A stretch of 64,000 bases of DNA from Coremacera marginata (lineage: Eukaryota > Arthropoda > Insecta > Diptera > Sciomyzidae), in contig OU612047.1 in assembly GCA_914767935.1 (NCBI GenBank), forward strand, positions 97,499,235 through 97,563,234, given 5' to 3'. Below are positions 52,095-62,420 of the stretch, one piece after another. Position numbers and translations under genes: made by a program. The notes under the pieces are model-generated. The model worked only from the letters and a program-made list of their open reading frames with translations. It was not told where the DNA came from and did no database searches. Each line of letters starts with the position of its first letter. Within the stretch, counting starts at the first letter, position 1.

Positions 52095-52226
52095 CGCAGT
52101 TCGTCGCACTTGACGTTTTTTATAGTCCTCGATTGATATCGCTTTTGGACCTATACGTAGAGGTACGTAGACTGGAACTGGATTTTTGGTTGTTGTCGTC
52201 GTTGATTGTGGTATATATTCGTCCAT
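52095..52226 (-). pseudogene. Upstream small ORF of the gypsy element, N-terminal part
   Basis: The frame starts MDEYIPQSTTTTTKNPVPVY, then VPLRIGPKAISIEDYKKRQV, and is cut at 52094 by the hAT-like TIR; residues beyond that belong to the transposon. It is continued at 41230-41017. The function is unknown; Thr/Pro/Val-rich then basic. Confidence 0.45.
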
Positions 52227-52708
52227 TTATGGAAGGTTTTGAAAATTTTAAAAGCGTCTGGACTTGTGTCAAAACGATTTTTGGATTATTGAAGGTTTTA
52301 AAGTTTAAAGATCATCGAATGTAGAAGGATATCTTCGTGGTTCTCTTTTATAGAATTCAGTGAAAATGTTTCTAAATCTCCAAATCCGAGTGGCAGGATC
52401 GCCATTAATGTTTTTCGTTACAACCGTCAAGAATTTCTGCCTATCTCAAGTATAACGGCGGAGCTTGCCTTCGCTATGTCTAACGTGTATTCTTGCCGTC
52501 TTGAACAGAGTTCAAGGCAAAAAGAGAAATTAAAAAGCAAGGCAATGATCTGCTCACTTGAATTGCTAGTTAAATTCTGGTTAATTTGTGGCCAGCTCGG
52601 CTCTTTTAAACATTTTTACAAAAGTGTTATACCAAATTATTAATCTATAGTTATTCTATGTTTGCAACTTTGGTTGTCTATATTACATATTGTGTTTCAT
52701 TCTCGCAT

Positions 52709-52964
52709 ATAGCATAGAATCCCAAGAAGGATTAAAATTACATAATTTTGATTGACGAATGATATTTGGGCGCGGCCATCAAAATTGAGTGAGTATTGAA
52801 AACGCACTCAATTCCAATAAGCAGCGTCTTAATCATTCGCATGCATTGAGTGCAGCGCACGCCAATAGTACAGTGCTAGAATATCGATGACTCAATGCAT
52901 TGCCGTACATTTATGATAATGAAAATGTAGGGTCAGCAGTGTGAACATGTATGAGCACACTACA
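52709..52964 (-). repeat. Second gypsy LTR (5' LTR or solo LTR)
   Basis: 256 bp, closely similar to 33010-33266 (for example TTTGGTT/TTTGATT, ATTTGGACG/ATTTGGGCG, GAACACAC/GAGCACAC). It is in the correct place and orientation to be the 5' LTR of the gypsy element whose small ORF starts 480 bp inside. Against this: the inner flank (minus TGCGAGAATG...) does not begin TGG as a usual primer site, and no target duplication matches the other LTR's outer flank. Confidence 0.75.
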
Positions 52965-53037
52965 GTCAGCAAAGAAAAATCAAATTGAATGCTTCGCTTA
53001 TCGAATTATAGACTATCTTCTAGTTTTTTCTACTGTA

Positions 53038-53748
53038 GCAACTTTAGTGAAGTGTAAAACGTGTGATAGCTCAGTTGCATTTGAATCTTGTTAAAAAGAA
53101 GGTCTTGGCTTCAAAATAAAAGTTACGTGTGAAAAGTGCAAGATTCCAAACTATGTTCCGTCGAGGGAAAGAATTGATGGTAATGCCTACGAAATAAATA
53201 ACAGATTTTCATTCGTAATGTGAGTTTTAGGCCTAGGACATGCCGGGTGTGCGAAATTTTGTGGATTGATAAACATGGCAAGTAGTTTTGTTTCAAAACC
53301 GTGCTACAATACTTTAATTAAAAAAAATTATTGCCAGCGTAAAACTGTTACAAGTAAATATTTTGCTTCTGCCATAAAATAAGAAAAAGGAGAGACTTGT
53401 TAACAAAATAATTGCGAAGACACACACGAAATTACAGTAGCCGGTGACGGCACATGAAAAAAAAGGGGATTTCATTCGCTCTTTGGTGTATCGTCATTGA
53501 TCGGCTATTGGACCGGCGAAGTTGTTGCTATTTTTGTCAGCAGTTCGTATTGTAACTTATGTGAAATCTGGAGCAAAGAACTAGGACCTGCAGAATATGA
53601 AGAGTGGCACGAGGAGCACGTGAACACAGGGCAATGTGAATCAAATCACAGTGGGTCATCCGGTAATATGGAAGTGAGCGCTTTCGTGAAAATGTTCAAC
53701 GTTCGATAGAGTTTTTAAAAGTAAAATACCGTAATTATATTGGTTACG
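53038..53748 (+). pseudogene. Mutator/Phantom-like transposase, N-terminal part
   Basis: The + strand reads LVKCKTCDSSVAFESC, then GLGFKIKVTCEKCKIPNYVPS, AYEINNRFSFVM, GHAGCAKFCGLINM and GDGT-stop-KKRGFHSLFGV. It continues with the open frame 53497-53709 (SSLIGYWTGEV, SSSYCNLCEIW, EYEEWHEEH, NHSGSSGNMEVSA) and KYRNYIGYG. This is the pattern of Phantom-type Mutator-like transposases common in arthropods: zinc-binding N-terminus and first catalytic Asp in GDGT. Stops replace codons at about 53093, 53220 and in GDGTW. The C-terminal part resumes at 61574. Confidence 0.8.
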
Positions 53749-53822
53749 GTATACCCGGTATACCCGGGTATATATGCGGTATACCCGGTATACTAGCTGA
53801 ATACCCGGCTTAACTCGGGAGT
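53749..53822. repeat. Short tandem palindromic TATACCCGG repeat
   Basis: TATACCCGG occurs four times in about 45 bp together with CCCGGGTATA, so both strands can pair (GGTATACC palindromes). It marks the exact left edge of the DNA inserted in the Mutator gene and resembles the start of the next repeat block (TACTAGCTTATACCCGGAGCG at 57577). Confidence 0.75.
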
Positions 53823-54163
53823 TGATATAAATAATTTTCGATTTCATTCGTCAACTTGAAAAAACTTTTCACAAACTCTAGAAGGACCTTTGTGTGCATC
53901 TTTTAAGCCGTTAACTTTGGCGAAATGAGCAAAATGTAGCTTCAACATCTGAAAATTATAAAAAAAAGTTGGGGAAATCGTGAGTTGATCCGATCGATAT
54001 TTTCAAGCTGACATTTCTAATCTTGAAGTTGACTCAAGTTAAAAATGTTCAAGTTATAAAAACATCCCAGGAAATTTTTTTTCATATATGAAGTAAACTG
54101 ACATAATGGTGTCGTTATAACTTTTGAAATTAAATTTTATCTGAAAATTGTAATAAATTTTTT
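53823..54163. other. AT-rich stretch before the Harbinger Myb gene
   Basis: Contains AGTTGACTCAAGTTAAAAATGTTCAAGTT-like text similar in style to the repeats at 57191-57590, which suggests it holds the left end of the Harbinger element. No clear inverted terminus could be aligned. Confidence 0.4.
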
Positions 54164-55422
54164 GTGCCAAATGTATTCAATAATAAAAGAAATAAAAAAG
54201 GGCCTAAAGAAAGCAGAGGCATGCAAAAGCGAGCACCCAAAGCAAATTATTTGCCAGGTGAGACTGAATTGTTGGTAGAATGTGCACTACGAGAGCAGTC
54301 CATAATTGAAAATCAAAGAACAGACTGTGTAGCATCGAAAGACAAACTGGATGCATGGAATAGAATTGCCGATGATTATAATGCCGTCACAACGGGAATG
54401 GTTTATTTAGTTCTCGAGTTTATCTATATCTATTTTTTTGCAATATATATTTACTTAAATTAAGGTGCGCACAGCGGTGTATCATTACGCAAAAAATATG
54501 GCAAAATAAAAGGTTGGCTTCGTTCGTCTCAATCGAACGTTGCAAAAAAATTTTAAAAAACGGGTGGTGGTCCATTTGAAAAGGACAGTGGAACATTATC
54601 TGAGCCACTGCAGGAGCTAACATCATTGCTTTCTTTGTCAATTAACGGGCGCAATGCATCAGTTGGGGATTGCGAGTTTTTAACCGATGGCGATATCGGA
54701 GAGCAATCCAATTCTAGAACTACCAAAAACAGCCAAGTAAATGTTGACGTCGGTGAAACGATTCTCAACATAAATTTATGTGATGATTGCAATTTGCAAA
54801 CCGATGACGAAATTAAAGAGCAATCCAACTCTAGAGCTGCCCAAATCACACAAGTAAACATTGACTTTGATGAAACGATTCTCGACAGGAATTTATGTAA
54901 TGATGGCAATGCAGCTTTTAGTTTAACCGAGACTGAGATGGTTTCGACACAGTTTCTTTGTAAAGCCGTCGAAGAAATAATAGAAGAAGTTCCTGAACAA
55001 GCTACGTCCATCAGTGCAGATTCTTTTGCAATGCGTTCAAAGATTCACCCTTTATTGCAAAACACCGGCAAACGCAAGCAAACAGCTGCCGTTAACGAAC
55101 AAGAACTCAAGAGGTTGAAGCGCGAAGATGAAATTCACAAAATGAAGCAAGAAAACACTCATTTGAAATTGAGATGCTTAAAATTGAAAGCGATTATTTA
55201 TTGAGCAAATCCAAAATCGAACGTGAACGTTTGCTTATGGAAAGCGAAAGTGCACGAGAACGCTCTGCTCAATCCAAAATTGAATTCACCGAAATACATG
55301 CCTTAAAAATTATGATTTTAAAAGCAGAACTTGCCAAAATGAAGAAAAAAAATGTTGTTCTTTTTATTTTATTATTCTCTAAAGTAATAGTTTTTTATCG
55401 TTATTTTTTTGATAAGAAATAA
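54164..55422 (+). pseudogene. PIF/Harbinger Myb/SANT-like DNA-binding protein
   Basis: Exon 1 (54164-54400) shows RAPKANYLPGETELLVECAL, QSIIENQRTDCVASKDKLDAW and NRIADDYNAVTTG, the Myb/SANT-like domain of PIF/Harbinger accessory proteins. An intron is likely between about 54397 and 54465, then a degraded stretch (LRKKYGKIKGWLRSS), TGGGPFEKDSGTLSEPLQEL, and an acidic region with two related repeats (GEQSNSRTTKNSQVN and KEQSNSRAAQITQVN). The C-terminal basic and coiled part (KRLKREDEIHKMKQENTHLK; then 55174-55422 in another frame) has one shift at about 55200. It normally helps the transposase enter the nucleus and bind ends. Confidence 0.75.
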
Positions 55423-55891
55423 AAATCATTTAGTTCTTCGATCAGAAATTAAAGTTATTTCTTATCGATATTTTAAGATCAGAAATAAAAATCAAACATT
55501 GATCGATATTTTTTCGATCAGATTAAATCATTATTGTTTATCGAAGCTGTATCGATCAAAAAAAGTAACATGTGCACTTGAAACTGATTTCAAGACATTT
55601 GTTAACTCCACACTACACTGAAATATCTTTCCTGCTACTATTTTGCCTACTAAAATTTCCTACTACTTTTTCCTACTACCATTAAATGCTTCTATTTATG
55701 TTACGAGTATTTTATTTTGTATTACTATTTTCACCACTATTTTCATTTAAATATTGCTACATTTAAAATTATTTTGCAACATATTTTTATAAACGATCTT
55801 TTGACCTAAATATTCAAAAATTATTATTATTTTCCATCCTGGCGTTTAACACTTTATTCACAAGAGAACGTTGTGGTTCTGATTATGCCGT
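55423..55891. other. Gap between convergent Harbinger genes
   Basis: AT-rich, with a three-fold imperfect repeat of GATCAGAAATAAAAATCA / TTATCGATATTTT units at 55430-55560 and a CTACTA-rich patch at 55635-55690. No ORF is supported. Confidence 0.5.
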
Positions 55892-57012
55892 TTATGATTG
55901 CGTGTTAAACTCTGTCGCCTTTAGCATGTCTGCAAAACCTTTTATTGTCGGTTCAATCAATACATTGCGCTGATCGATGGCCAAATTATGTAGCACTGCA
56001 GAAGCTATGACAATTTTTTGCACAAGGCCAACATCGCATAGCATTCCAGTCGCCAAAACTGGAAATCGACGCTTCCAAACGCCATAGGATCGTTCCACAG
56101 GATTTCTTGTTCTTATTATTATATATTCAATTATAGATTCATTGAACAACGATTCAACGCTTCTGGCATTACAAGAGAGGAATGGTGTGTCCAAATATTT
56201 TGTATTTTTGTAGCCAGAATCACCGACCAAAATAAAATGGCCGAAATCACCACGTTCGAATCTAGTCTTCAAACGCGAATTATTGAAAATTGTTTGATCA
56301 TGTGAAGCGCCTGTGTTACCAGCTCGCTACAATATCCAATATTTTCAAGTTTGCATCGACGACCGCTTGAACATTAATAGAGAACCATCCTTTACGATTA
56401 CGATAGTTCTTAGCGTCATCGCCGCCTGGCGATTGAATCCTAATGTGAGTACAGTGAATTGCTCCGATTGTGCGTGGAAATTTACCTATACTGAAGAACT
56501 CTCGTGAAACGTTCAACAACTCCTGTTGTGTGGTTGGCATTTTGGCAAATTTAGGCCTCAATGCTGCAAACGCCCCTCCAACCCGATGGAGAACATTGTG
56601 TACTGTTGCAATGCACACACCACTAAAGTCTGCAACAGCCACCTGAAATGATCCAAGTGCACAGAATCGAAGGAAAATCAAAAGTTGGGTGATTTTCCGA
56701 AGCTCACGCGATCTATGAAAAGCCGGGATAAAATATAAGACTTTACTTTATGCGTGCCTATAAAATTAATAATCAAATAAAGAAAATTCCCGTCGTTCAT
56801 CACACGAAAGCTCATCTTTGATTATTTCCAAGATCATCAACGTGGTACATTTTTCCAATCACCAGCGATACACAAAATCACAGTCGTCCCATTTGTCGAT
56901 ATCAATTCGTGGTATCATTTTGTATTGACGACGACTAACATCTAATTCCTGGCATTCTTCATCACTCAATGATTCAATCTCTTCATTGTTTATTCTTCCC
57001 AATCGGCCCATT
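55892..57012 (-). pseudogene. PIF/Harbinger transposase (HARBI1-like)
   Basis: The putative start at 57012 gives MGRLGRINNEEIESLSDEE and, after a stop, LRKITQLLIFLRFCALGSFQ. The frame 56681-56316 follows: VAVADFSGVCIATVHNVLHR, then IGAIHCTHIRIQSPGG. After a break, 56272-55892 carries HFILVGDSGYKNTKYLDTPF, NPVERSYGVWKRRFPVL and VIASAVLHNLAID. The second Asp (GDSGY) and Glu (VERSYG) remain, but the first catalytic Asp of GAID is His. With a nonsense codon and a frameshift near 56300, the gene is dead. It is convergent with the Myb-like gene, the usual Harbinger arrangement. Confidence 0.8.
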
Positions 57013-57190
57013 TTACTCAATCGAATCATACTGCTTACCTCGATGATTAAAAATTAGCTCAGAAAATTTGAAAATTAATTTTCGGGACGCTCACAAAAAC
57101 TCTATAATTTGCTGTGATTAAAACAAAAATTACAAGTTAAAGCAAATATCCCAACTTATCACACATAACTGGTGCTATTTTTGGCAGTTA

Positions 57191-57597
57191 GAGAAATCGC
57201 AAGTTTACTCTAGTTATTCAATAGAAGTTATATCGAAACTTCAATTTCTCAAGTTATAAATGTCAGTTAACAGTAAATAAAATGAATTGTTTCAAAAATG
57301 AAAAAAAATCCTACAATTATTCTCAACTCATAAGTTAAAAAAGTGAATAAAACGGCTCTTAAAGTTTTATATTGTACTAGCTAATACCAGGAGTTTGAGA
57401 AATCGCAAGTTAACTCTAGTTATTCAATAGAAGTTATATCGAAACTTCAATTTCTCAAGTTATAAATGTCAGTTAACAGTGAATAAAATTAATTGTTTCA
57501 AAAATGAAAAAAAATCCTACAATTATTCTCAACTCATAAGTTAAAAAAGTGAATAAAACGGCTCTTAAAGTTTTATATTGTACTAGCTTATACCCGG
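57191..57597. repeat. Direct repeat of about 205 bp, two copies
   Basis: GAGAAATCGCAAGTT starts copies at 57191 and 57396; each runs about 190 bp to GTACTAGCT(A/T)ATACC with only a few differences. The interior has near-palindromic AACTTGAGAAATTGAAGTT. It may be the duplicated right end of the Harbinger element. Confidence 0.8.
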
Positions 57598-58604
57598 AGC
57601 GCTTCGCTGCGCTCAGCGTTTATCCTCTAAAAGAGGGCGTAGCTTTAGTGAAGCCATGCTTTTATAATAAGTTCGTACCGAGTTTCATTGATGTGTGACT
57701 TATTTCGAAAGCTATACCGAAAATTTGGGGTTCTGAAAAAATACCACGTCCCTCGTCCAATGCCCATAAAATGTTACCAGTGAAACGGTATGTGTAAATT
57801 AAGGTCGAGTTCTTAATTCCGAGGCCGTGCGACCTACAATTCCAAAACTGTTCGATATCGGAAACTTGAGGTGTATTTAAGGTGCCTTTTACGATCGGCA
57901 CCAGACTTCACAGGAACACTTTCAAGACTTTGGAATAAAAAGTCAATTTTCGGTTCGGTTTCGGAGTCCTTACGTGATATATACATATATCCACATACGT
58001 ATATACATTAAGTCGCCTCACACTCCTTAGAAAAAGAAAGTTGTTCAGTCCGCTTCTTCGAAATAATTCATGGCTTATGTTATGATGATCCCCAAAATAT
58101 TTCAACTAAAAATATTGGCTGGTATGGTAGTTAAAAAAAAACAAACAGAAATAAGAGTAATGAAAAAGTTCTTTTGCACCAAAAAATCTTACATTTTTCC
58201 GTTGGACCAAAGATAATGCGGATTTTTATGGATTGTTTTTACTTTTTTCATATTATTTCCACTAAAATTCAAATGAATTTTTTCCCATACTACTTTTATT
58301 AAAATAAATTGTAAAATATAAAAAATATGAAATTTTTTTTTGTAATTTCAATCAATTTAATTTTTCACTTTACACTTTATTTTATCATCAATAGATTATT
58401 TATTTTTCTAAAAGTAACATGACAAGACAAAAAAAAAATTGTAATATGAATTTTAGTGAAAATAATATAAAAAAAAGTTAAAAAATTAATGACAATCCGC
58501 ATTACCTCTGGTCCGACTGTAAAAATTAAAAATTTATTGGTATTTTTAACTACCACACCAGTAGATATTTTTACAAAAAACTCGATTTTTAGAGCATATT
58601 TCAA
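57577..58604. repeat. Left part of an unclassified interspersed repeat
   Basis: Begins TACTAGCTTATACCCGGAGCG and a GC-rich palindromic GCGCTTCGCTGCGCTCAGCG. Then follow long stretches without ORFs, including a region of A/T runs at 58130-58480. Text such as CACCAGACTTCACAGGAACACTTTCAAGA and GGTTTCGGAGTCCTTACGTGATATATAC (57900-57985) is echoed near 59475-59590 and 61430-61535, linking it to the 250-bp family. Confidence 0.55.
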
Positions 58605-58900
58605 AACATTCTGTGGCATACTGGTTGAGGTGCGTGGTTTGTAAGCCAGGTTCAAATTCCATCTGACACAGAAAATTTTTCAATTGAATTAATTTTTCTA
58701 TTCGGCCGTCAACCTCAGAGATTATAACCTAGCATGAAAAGCTTCTTGAGAACATAAGCCGTTCGGAGTCGGCATAAAACTTGTAGGTCCAGTTCTCGAT
58801 CATTTGTGTTCAAACATTCCACAACACGCACAACACAATTGATCATAAGAAGCTCGGTCAAAATCCTTTCAAAGGCTGAAATTGGCCATTTCGTTTTGTT
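58605..58900 (+). mobile_element. tRNA-derived SINE
   Basis: A-box-like TGGCATACTGG at 58614-58624 and B-box-like GGTTCAAATTCC at 58649-58660 are spaced like a pol III promoter. Then comes a body with CCGTTCGGAGTCGGCATAAAAC and TGTAGGTCC, a sequence I associate with SINEs of tephritids and other flies. The copy is diverged. A second copy lacking the tRNA head is at about 60395-60620. Confidence 0.6.
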
Positions 58901-61573
58901 TTTTTTTTAATTGCGGGTGGTACAAGTGGGCGTGCCAAATTTTATATATATATTGGCTGCCACTTAGAGCACCTGCATATCAAGTGTTACTATCAAAACG
59001 TGTACAACTCAGGAATAAACATGATTTCGAAAAAATGGGCGTCGATGTGGTGCGACCATGCCCATTTTTTAAAAGTTGCCGACAGTGACCATATGAACTA
59101 AATTACCAAATCTTAGTCTTCTACGGTAAAAGCCGTCTGATATAAAGCATTTTTACTGATTTGTGGGCGGAAAAAGTGGACGTGAGAACATTTATACATA
59201 CATAGTGCCTGCCACTTGGATCCATAGCACCTGCATACCATGATTCACTATCAAAACTTTAACATCTCAGGAATTAAAATGATTTCTGAAAAGTGGGCGT
59301 AGATATAGTGTGACCACGCCCATTTTGTGCACAGTCACCGAAAGTAACGATCTGAACAAAATTACCAAATTTTAGTTTTATACTATTAAAACCGTCTGAT
59401 ATATAGTATTTTTTTGGTTTGTGGGCGAGAGAGCCAATTTGGATTGTATCTGAGGTACCACGCCCCCTTGTCCAATCAACACCAAACTTCACAGGAACAC
59501 TCACAGAATGTTGGTTTAGTATTTCTAAAAATTTCATAAAGATTGGTTTGGCGGTTTTGGAGTGTATACGTGATATACACGCATACCCACATACATCCAT
59601 TTTTATATATATAGAAGAAGACTATTCCAGCTCACTGATGGCTATCGCCAATGTCGAAATATTTGGGGAATCATATTAACATAAAGCGTTATTTTTAGGA
59701 AAGGACCCAAACACCTTTTTCTTTGTGAGGAGCCTTAGTATGCATACATACATTTTTTACAAATAGATAGATGAGCAGAAAAAGTAGGCATGGCAGCATT
59801 TATACATATAGTGACCGCCACTTGGAGCCATTGCACCTACATACCAAGTTTCACTATCGAAACATGTACAGCTCAGAAATTACAATGATTTCTGAAAAGT
59901 CGGCGTAGATAGAGTACGACACGCTCATTTTTTAAGCGTTCTGGCAGTAACCATATGAACTAATCTACCAACTTTAGTTCTTTTACTGTAAAAAAATGCT
60001 GATATATATCCTTTTTACGGATGTGTGGGCTTTAAAAGTGGGCGCGGCAAAATTTATATATAAAGTGACCGCCCCTTGGACCCATAGCACCTACATACCA
60101 AGTTTGACTATCAAAACGTTCACATCTCAGGAATTTAAATTATTTCTAACCGATAGCTCTGGCAGCTAGTGCTTACTTAGCTTTAATTTTTAAATTGTAA
60201 TTAACTATAATACATTTCTTATTTCTGAAGAGTGGGCACAGATATATTTCTATCATGCACATTTTTTTTGCAAAGCTGTCGAGAGTAAGCGTACAAAATT
60301 TTAGTATTTAACGATGGGAGTCGTCTGATTTATAGATGTTCTATTGATTTGTGGGTAAAAAAAAAACATGTGGCTGCCGTGGCGTAGTTTTTTCAATTGA
60401 ATTAATTTTTCTGTTCGAATGTCACCTCTCTGCAGACAAGCTCAAACCTCAGATAGTAAAAACTGTCATGAAAAGCTCCTTGAGAACATAAGCCGTTCGG
60501 AGTCGGCATAAAACTTGTAGATCCACTTCTCGATCATTTGTGTTTAAACATTCCACAACACTCATAACACGATTGCTCATTAGAAGCTCAGTCAAAGTCT
60601 TTTCGAGGCTGAAATTGGCCATTTCGTTTTGGTTTTTTTATTTGCGGGTGGTACAAGTGAGCGTGGCAAATTTTGTATATAACTATATTGACTGCCACTT
60701 AGAGCACCTGTTTTTTTAGTGTTACTATTAAAACGTGTACAATTCAGGAATAAGCATGATTTCGAAAAACAGGGCGCAGATATGTTGCTACCGCGCCCAT
60801 TATTTAACAGTTGCAGGAAGTGACCATATGAACTAAATTACTAAATCTTAGTCTTCTGCGGTAAAAGCCGTCTGATATAAAGCATTTTTACTGATTTGTG
60901 GGCGGTAAAAGTGGGCGTGATAGCATTTTTATAAACATAGTGACTGCCACTTGGATCCATAGCACCTGCATACTAAGATTCACTATCAAAACGTGCACAA
61001 CTCAGGAATAATCATGATTTTGATAAAGTGGGCGCAGATATAGTGCGGCCATTCCCAATTTTTGTACGTTGGCCGACAGTAACCATACGATCTTAATTAC
61101 CAAATCTTAGTCTTCCACGGCGAAAGTCGTCTGATATAAAGCATTTTTATTGATTTGTGGGAGGTAAAAGTGGGCGTGACAAAATTTTTATTTACATAGT
61201 GACTGCCATTTGGATCCACAGCACCTTCATACCAAGATTCACTATCAAAACTTGAACATCTCAGGAATTAAAATGATTTCTAAAAGTGGGCGTCGATATG
61301 GTGTGTCCACGCCCATTTTTTGTACAGTCACCAAAAGTAACCTCAACAAAATTACAAAATTACAAAATGTTTGTGGGCGATAGAGCCAATTTGGGTTATA
61401 TGGAAGGTACCACGCCCTCTTGTCCAATCAACACCAAACTTCACAGAAACACTCTCAGAAAGTTGCTTTAGTATCCGTAAAGATTTAATAAAGATTGGTT
61501 TGGCGGTTTTGGAGTCTATACGTGATATACACACATACATTCATTTTTATATATATATATATATATATAGATA
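58900..61573. repeat. Array of about 250-bp interspersed/tandem repeat units
   Basis: A unit containing TGCCACTTGGATCCATAGCACC, ACTATCAAAAC, CTCAGGAATTAAAATGATTTC, AGTGGGCGTAGATAT, CCACGCCCATTTTTTG and GTCTGATATAAAGCATTTTT recurs at least seven times (key block near 58958, 59209, 59817, 60072, 60693, 60946 and 61204). Spacing within clusters is 238-259 bp. It ends with TTGGCGGTTTTGGAGTCTAT, ACGTGATATACACACATACA and a (TA)n tract running into TAGATAGATGG. Short ORFs across it (for example 59274-59600) are repeat artefacts. Confidence 0.8.
60395..60620 (+). mobile_element. SINE copy without tRNA head, within a larger duplication
   Basis: Shares CAATTGAATTAATTTTTCT, TTGAGAACATAAGCCGTTCG and TCGGCATAAAACTTGTAG with 58675-58860 at an offset of about 1735 bp. 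The similarity carries on into the neighbouring 250-bp units, so this is a segmental duplication, not an independent SINE insertion. Confidence 0.65.
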
Positions 61574-62420
61574 GATGGCGATTTCAAAACCTACACCGGT
61601 GTAGTCAATGCGAAACCTTACGCAACTTTAACTTTAACTTTAACTTTATAATAAACAAAAAAGGAGTGTATTGGGCACGTCCAAAAATGGATTAACAAAC
61701 GTCTGCGTGACTTAGTGAAATCGCACGTGGTCAATGCAAAAACAAAATCTGATAAAAAAGTGAAGAGGAGAACTCTTTCCGGTAAAGACAAACTAACTGG
61801 CAACATGATCGACAAATTAGCATTGTGTTATGGGCTAGCAATTCGATGAAATCACGATTATGTGGACAAAATGAGAAACGCTGTATGGGCGACTTTTTAT
61901 CATTATTCTTCGACTGATCAAAATCCCCAGCATGAAAAAGGCGATGAATCGTGGAGCGAGTCGAAAAAGGCTGAAGCAACAAAAAACTTATGATCATTCA
62001 AGCACAGTTACTCTCCACTTCCAGTTGATGTTTTGGACGCAATAAAGACAATATGTGCAGATTTAAGCAAAGACACGCTGTTGGAACGTTGTCTGGGTGG
62101 TTTCACGCAGAACAACAACGAAAGCTACAACCAACTCATATGGAAAATTATGAAATGAAATTGCAGCATATGTAGTAGAATCATTTTTTAACGAAGGCTC
62201 TACTGCTTTTCTGACCTTCATGCAAGATTTGGGCATCACTTCCAAGTGCGCATGAATGGTCGCGCTCGACAGACCATGCTGACCTGCAGATCAGCAGAGC
62301 AGACGAGTAAGCTGCTCGCGAGACCAAAGAAGGCAGAGTTTACGTAGACAGGAGCAAAAGGATACCTTAGATAACGTGGATGATAGTGATGGACTGTATG
62401 GACCCGGCAACTATGATGAC
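61574..62420 (+). pseudogene. Mutator/Phantom-like transposase, C-terminal part
   Basis: The + strand continues directly from the N-terminal part: GDFKTYTGVVNAKPY, a (TTTAAC)4 expansion with two stops, then KKECIGHVQKWINKRLRDLV. Next is the region LSGKDKLTGNMIDKLALCYGLAIR, the frame through about 61990 (MRNAVWATFYHYSSTDQNP, DESWSESKKAEA), and SYSPLPVDVLDAIKTICADL, LLERCLGGFTQNNNESYN and LIWKIMK. The end (QEQKDTLDNVDDSDGLYGPG) comes in another frame. Six or more lesions. DNA from 53749 to about 61573 splits the protein inside the GDGD motif region. Confidence 0.78.

Noticed and set aside
57191..57597. Terminal inverted repeat of the Harbinger element
   Set aside because: The two copies are direct, not inverted, and no convincing inverted partner was found at 53.9-54.1 kb.
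58605..58665. Functional tRNA gene
   Set aside because: A- and B-box-like motifs are present but no acceptor stem or cloverleaf can be drawn, and the body is a known-type SINE.
59274..59679. Overlapping frames on both strands of 86 and 108 aa
   Set aside because: They recur wherever the 250-bp repeat occurs (for example 61352-61574) and have no domain; repeat artefacts.
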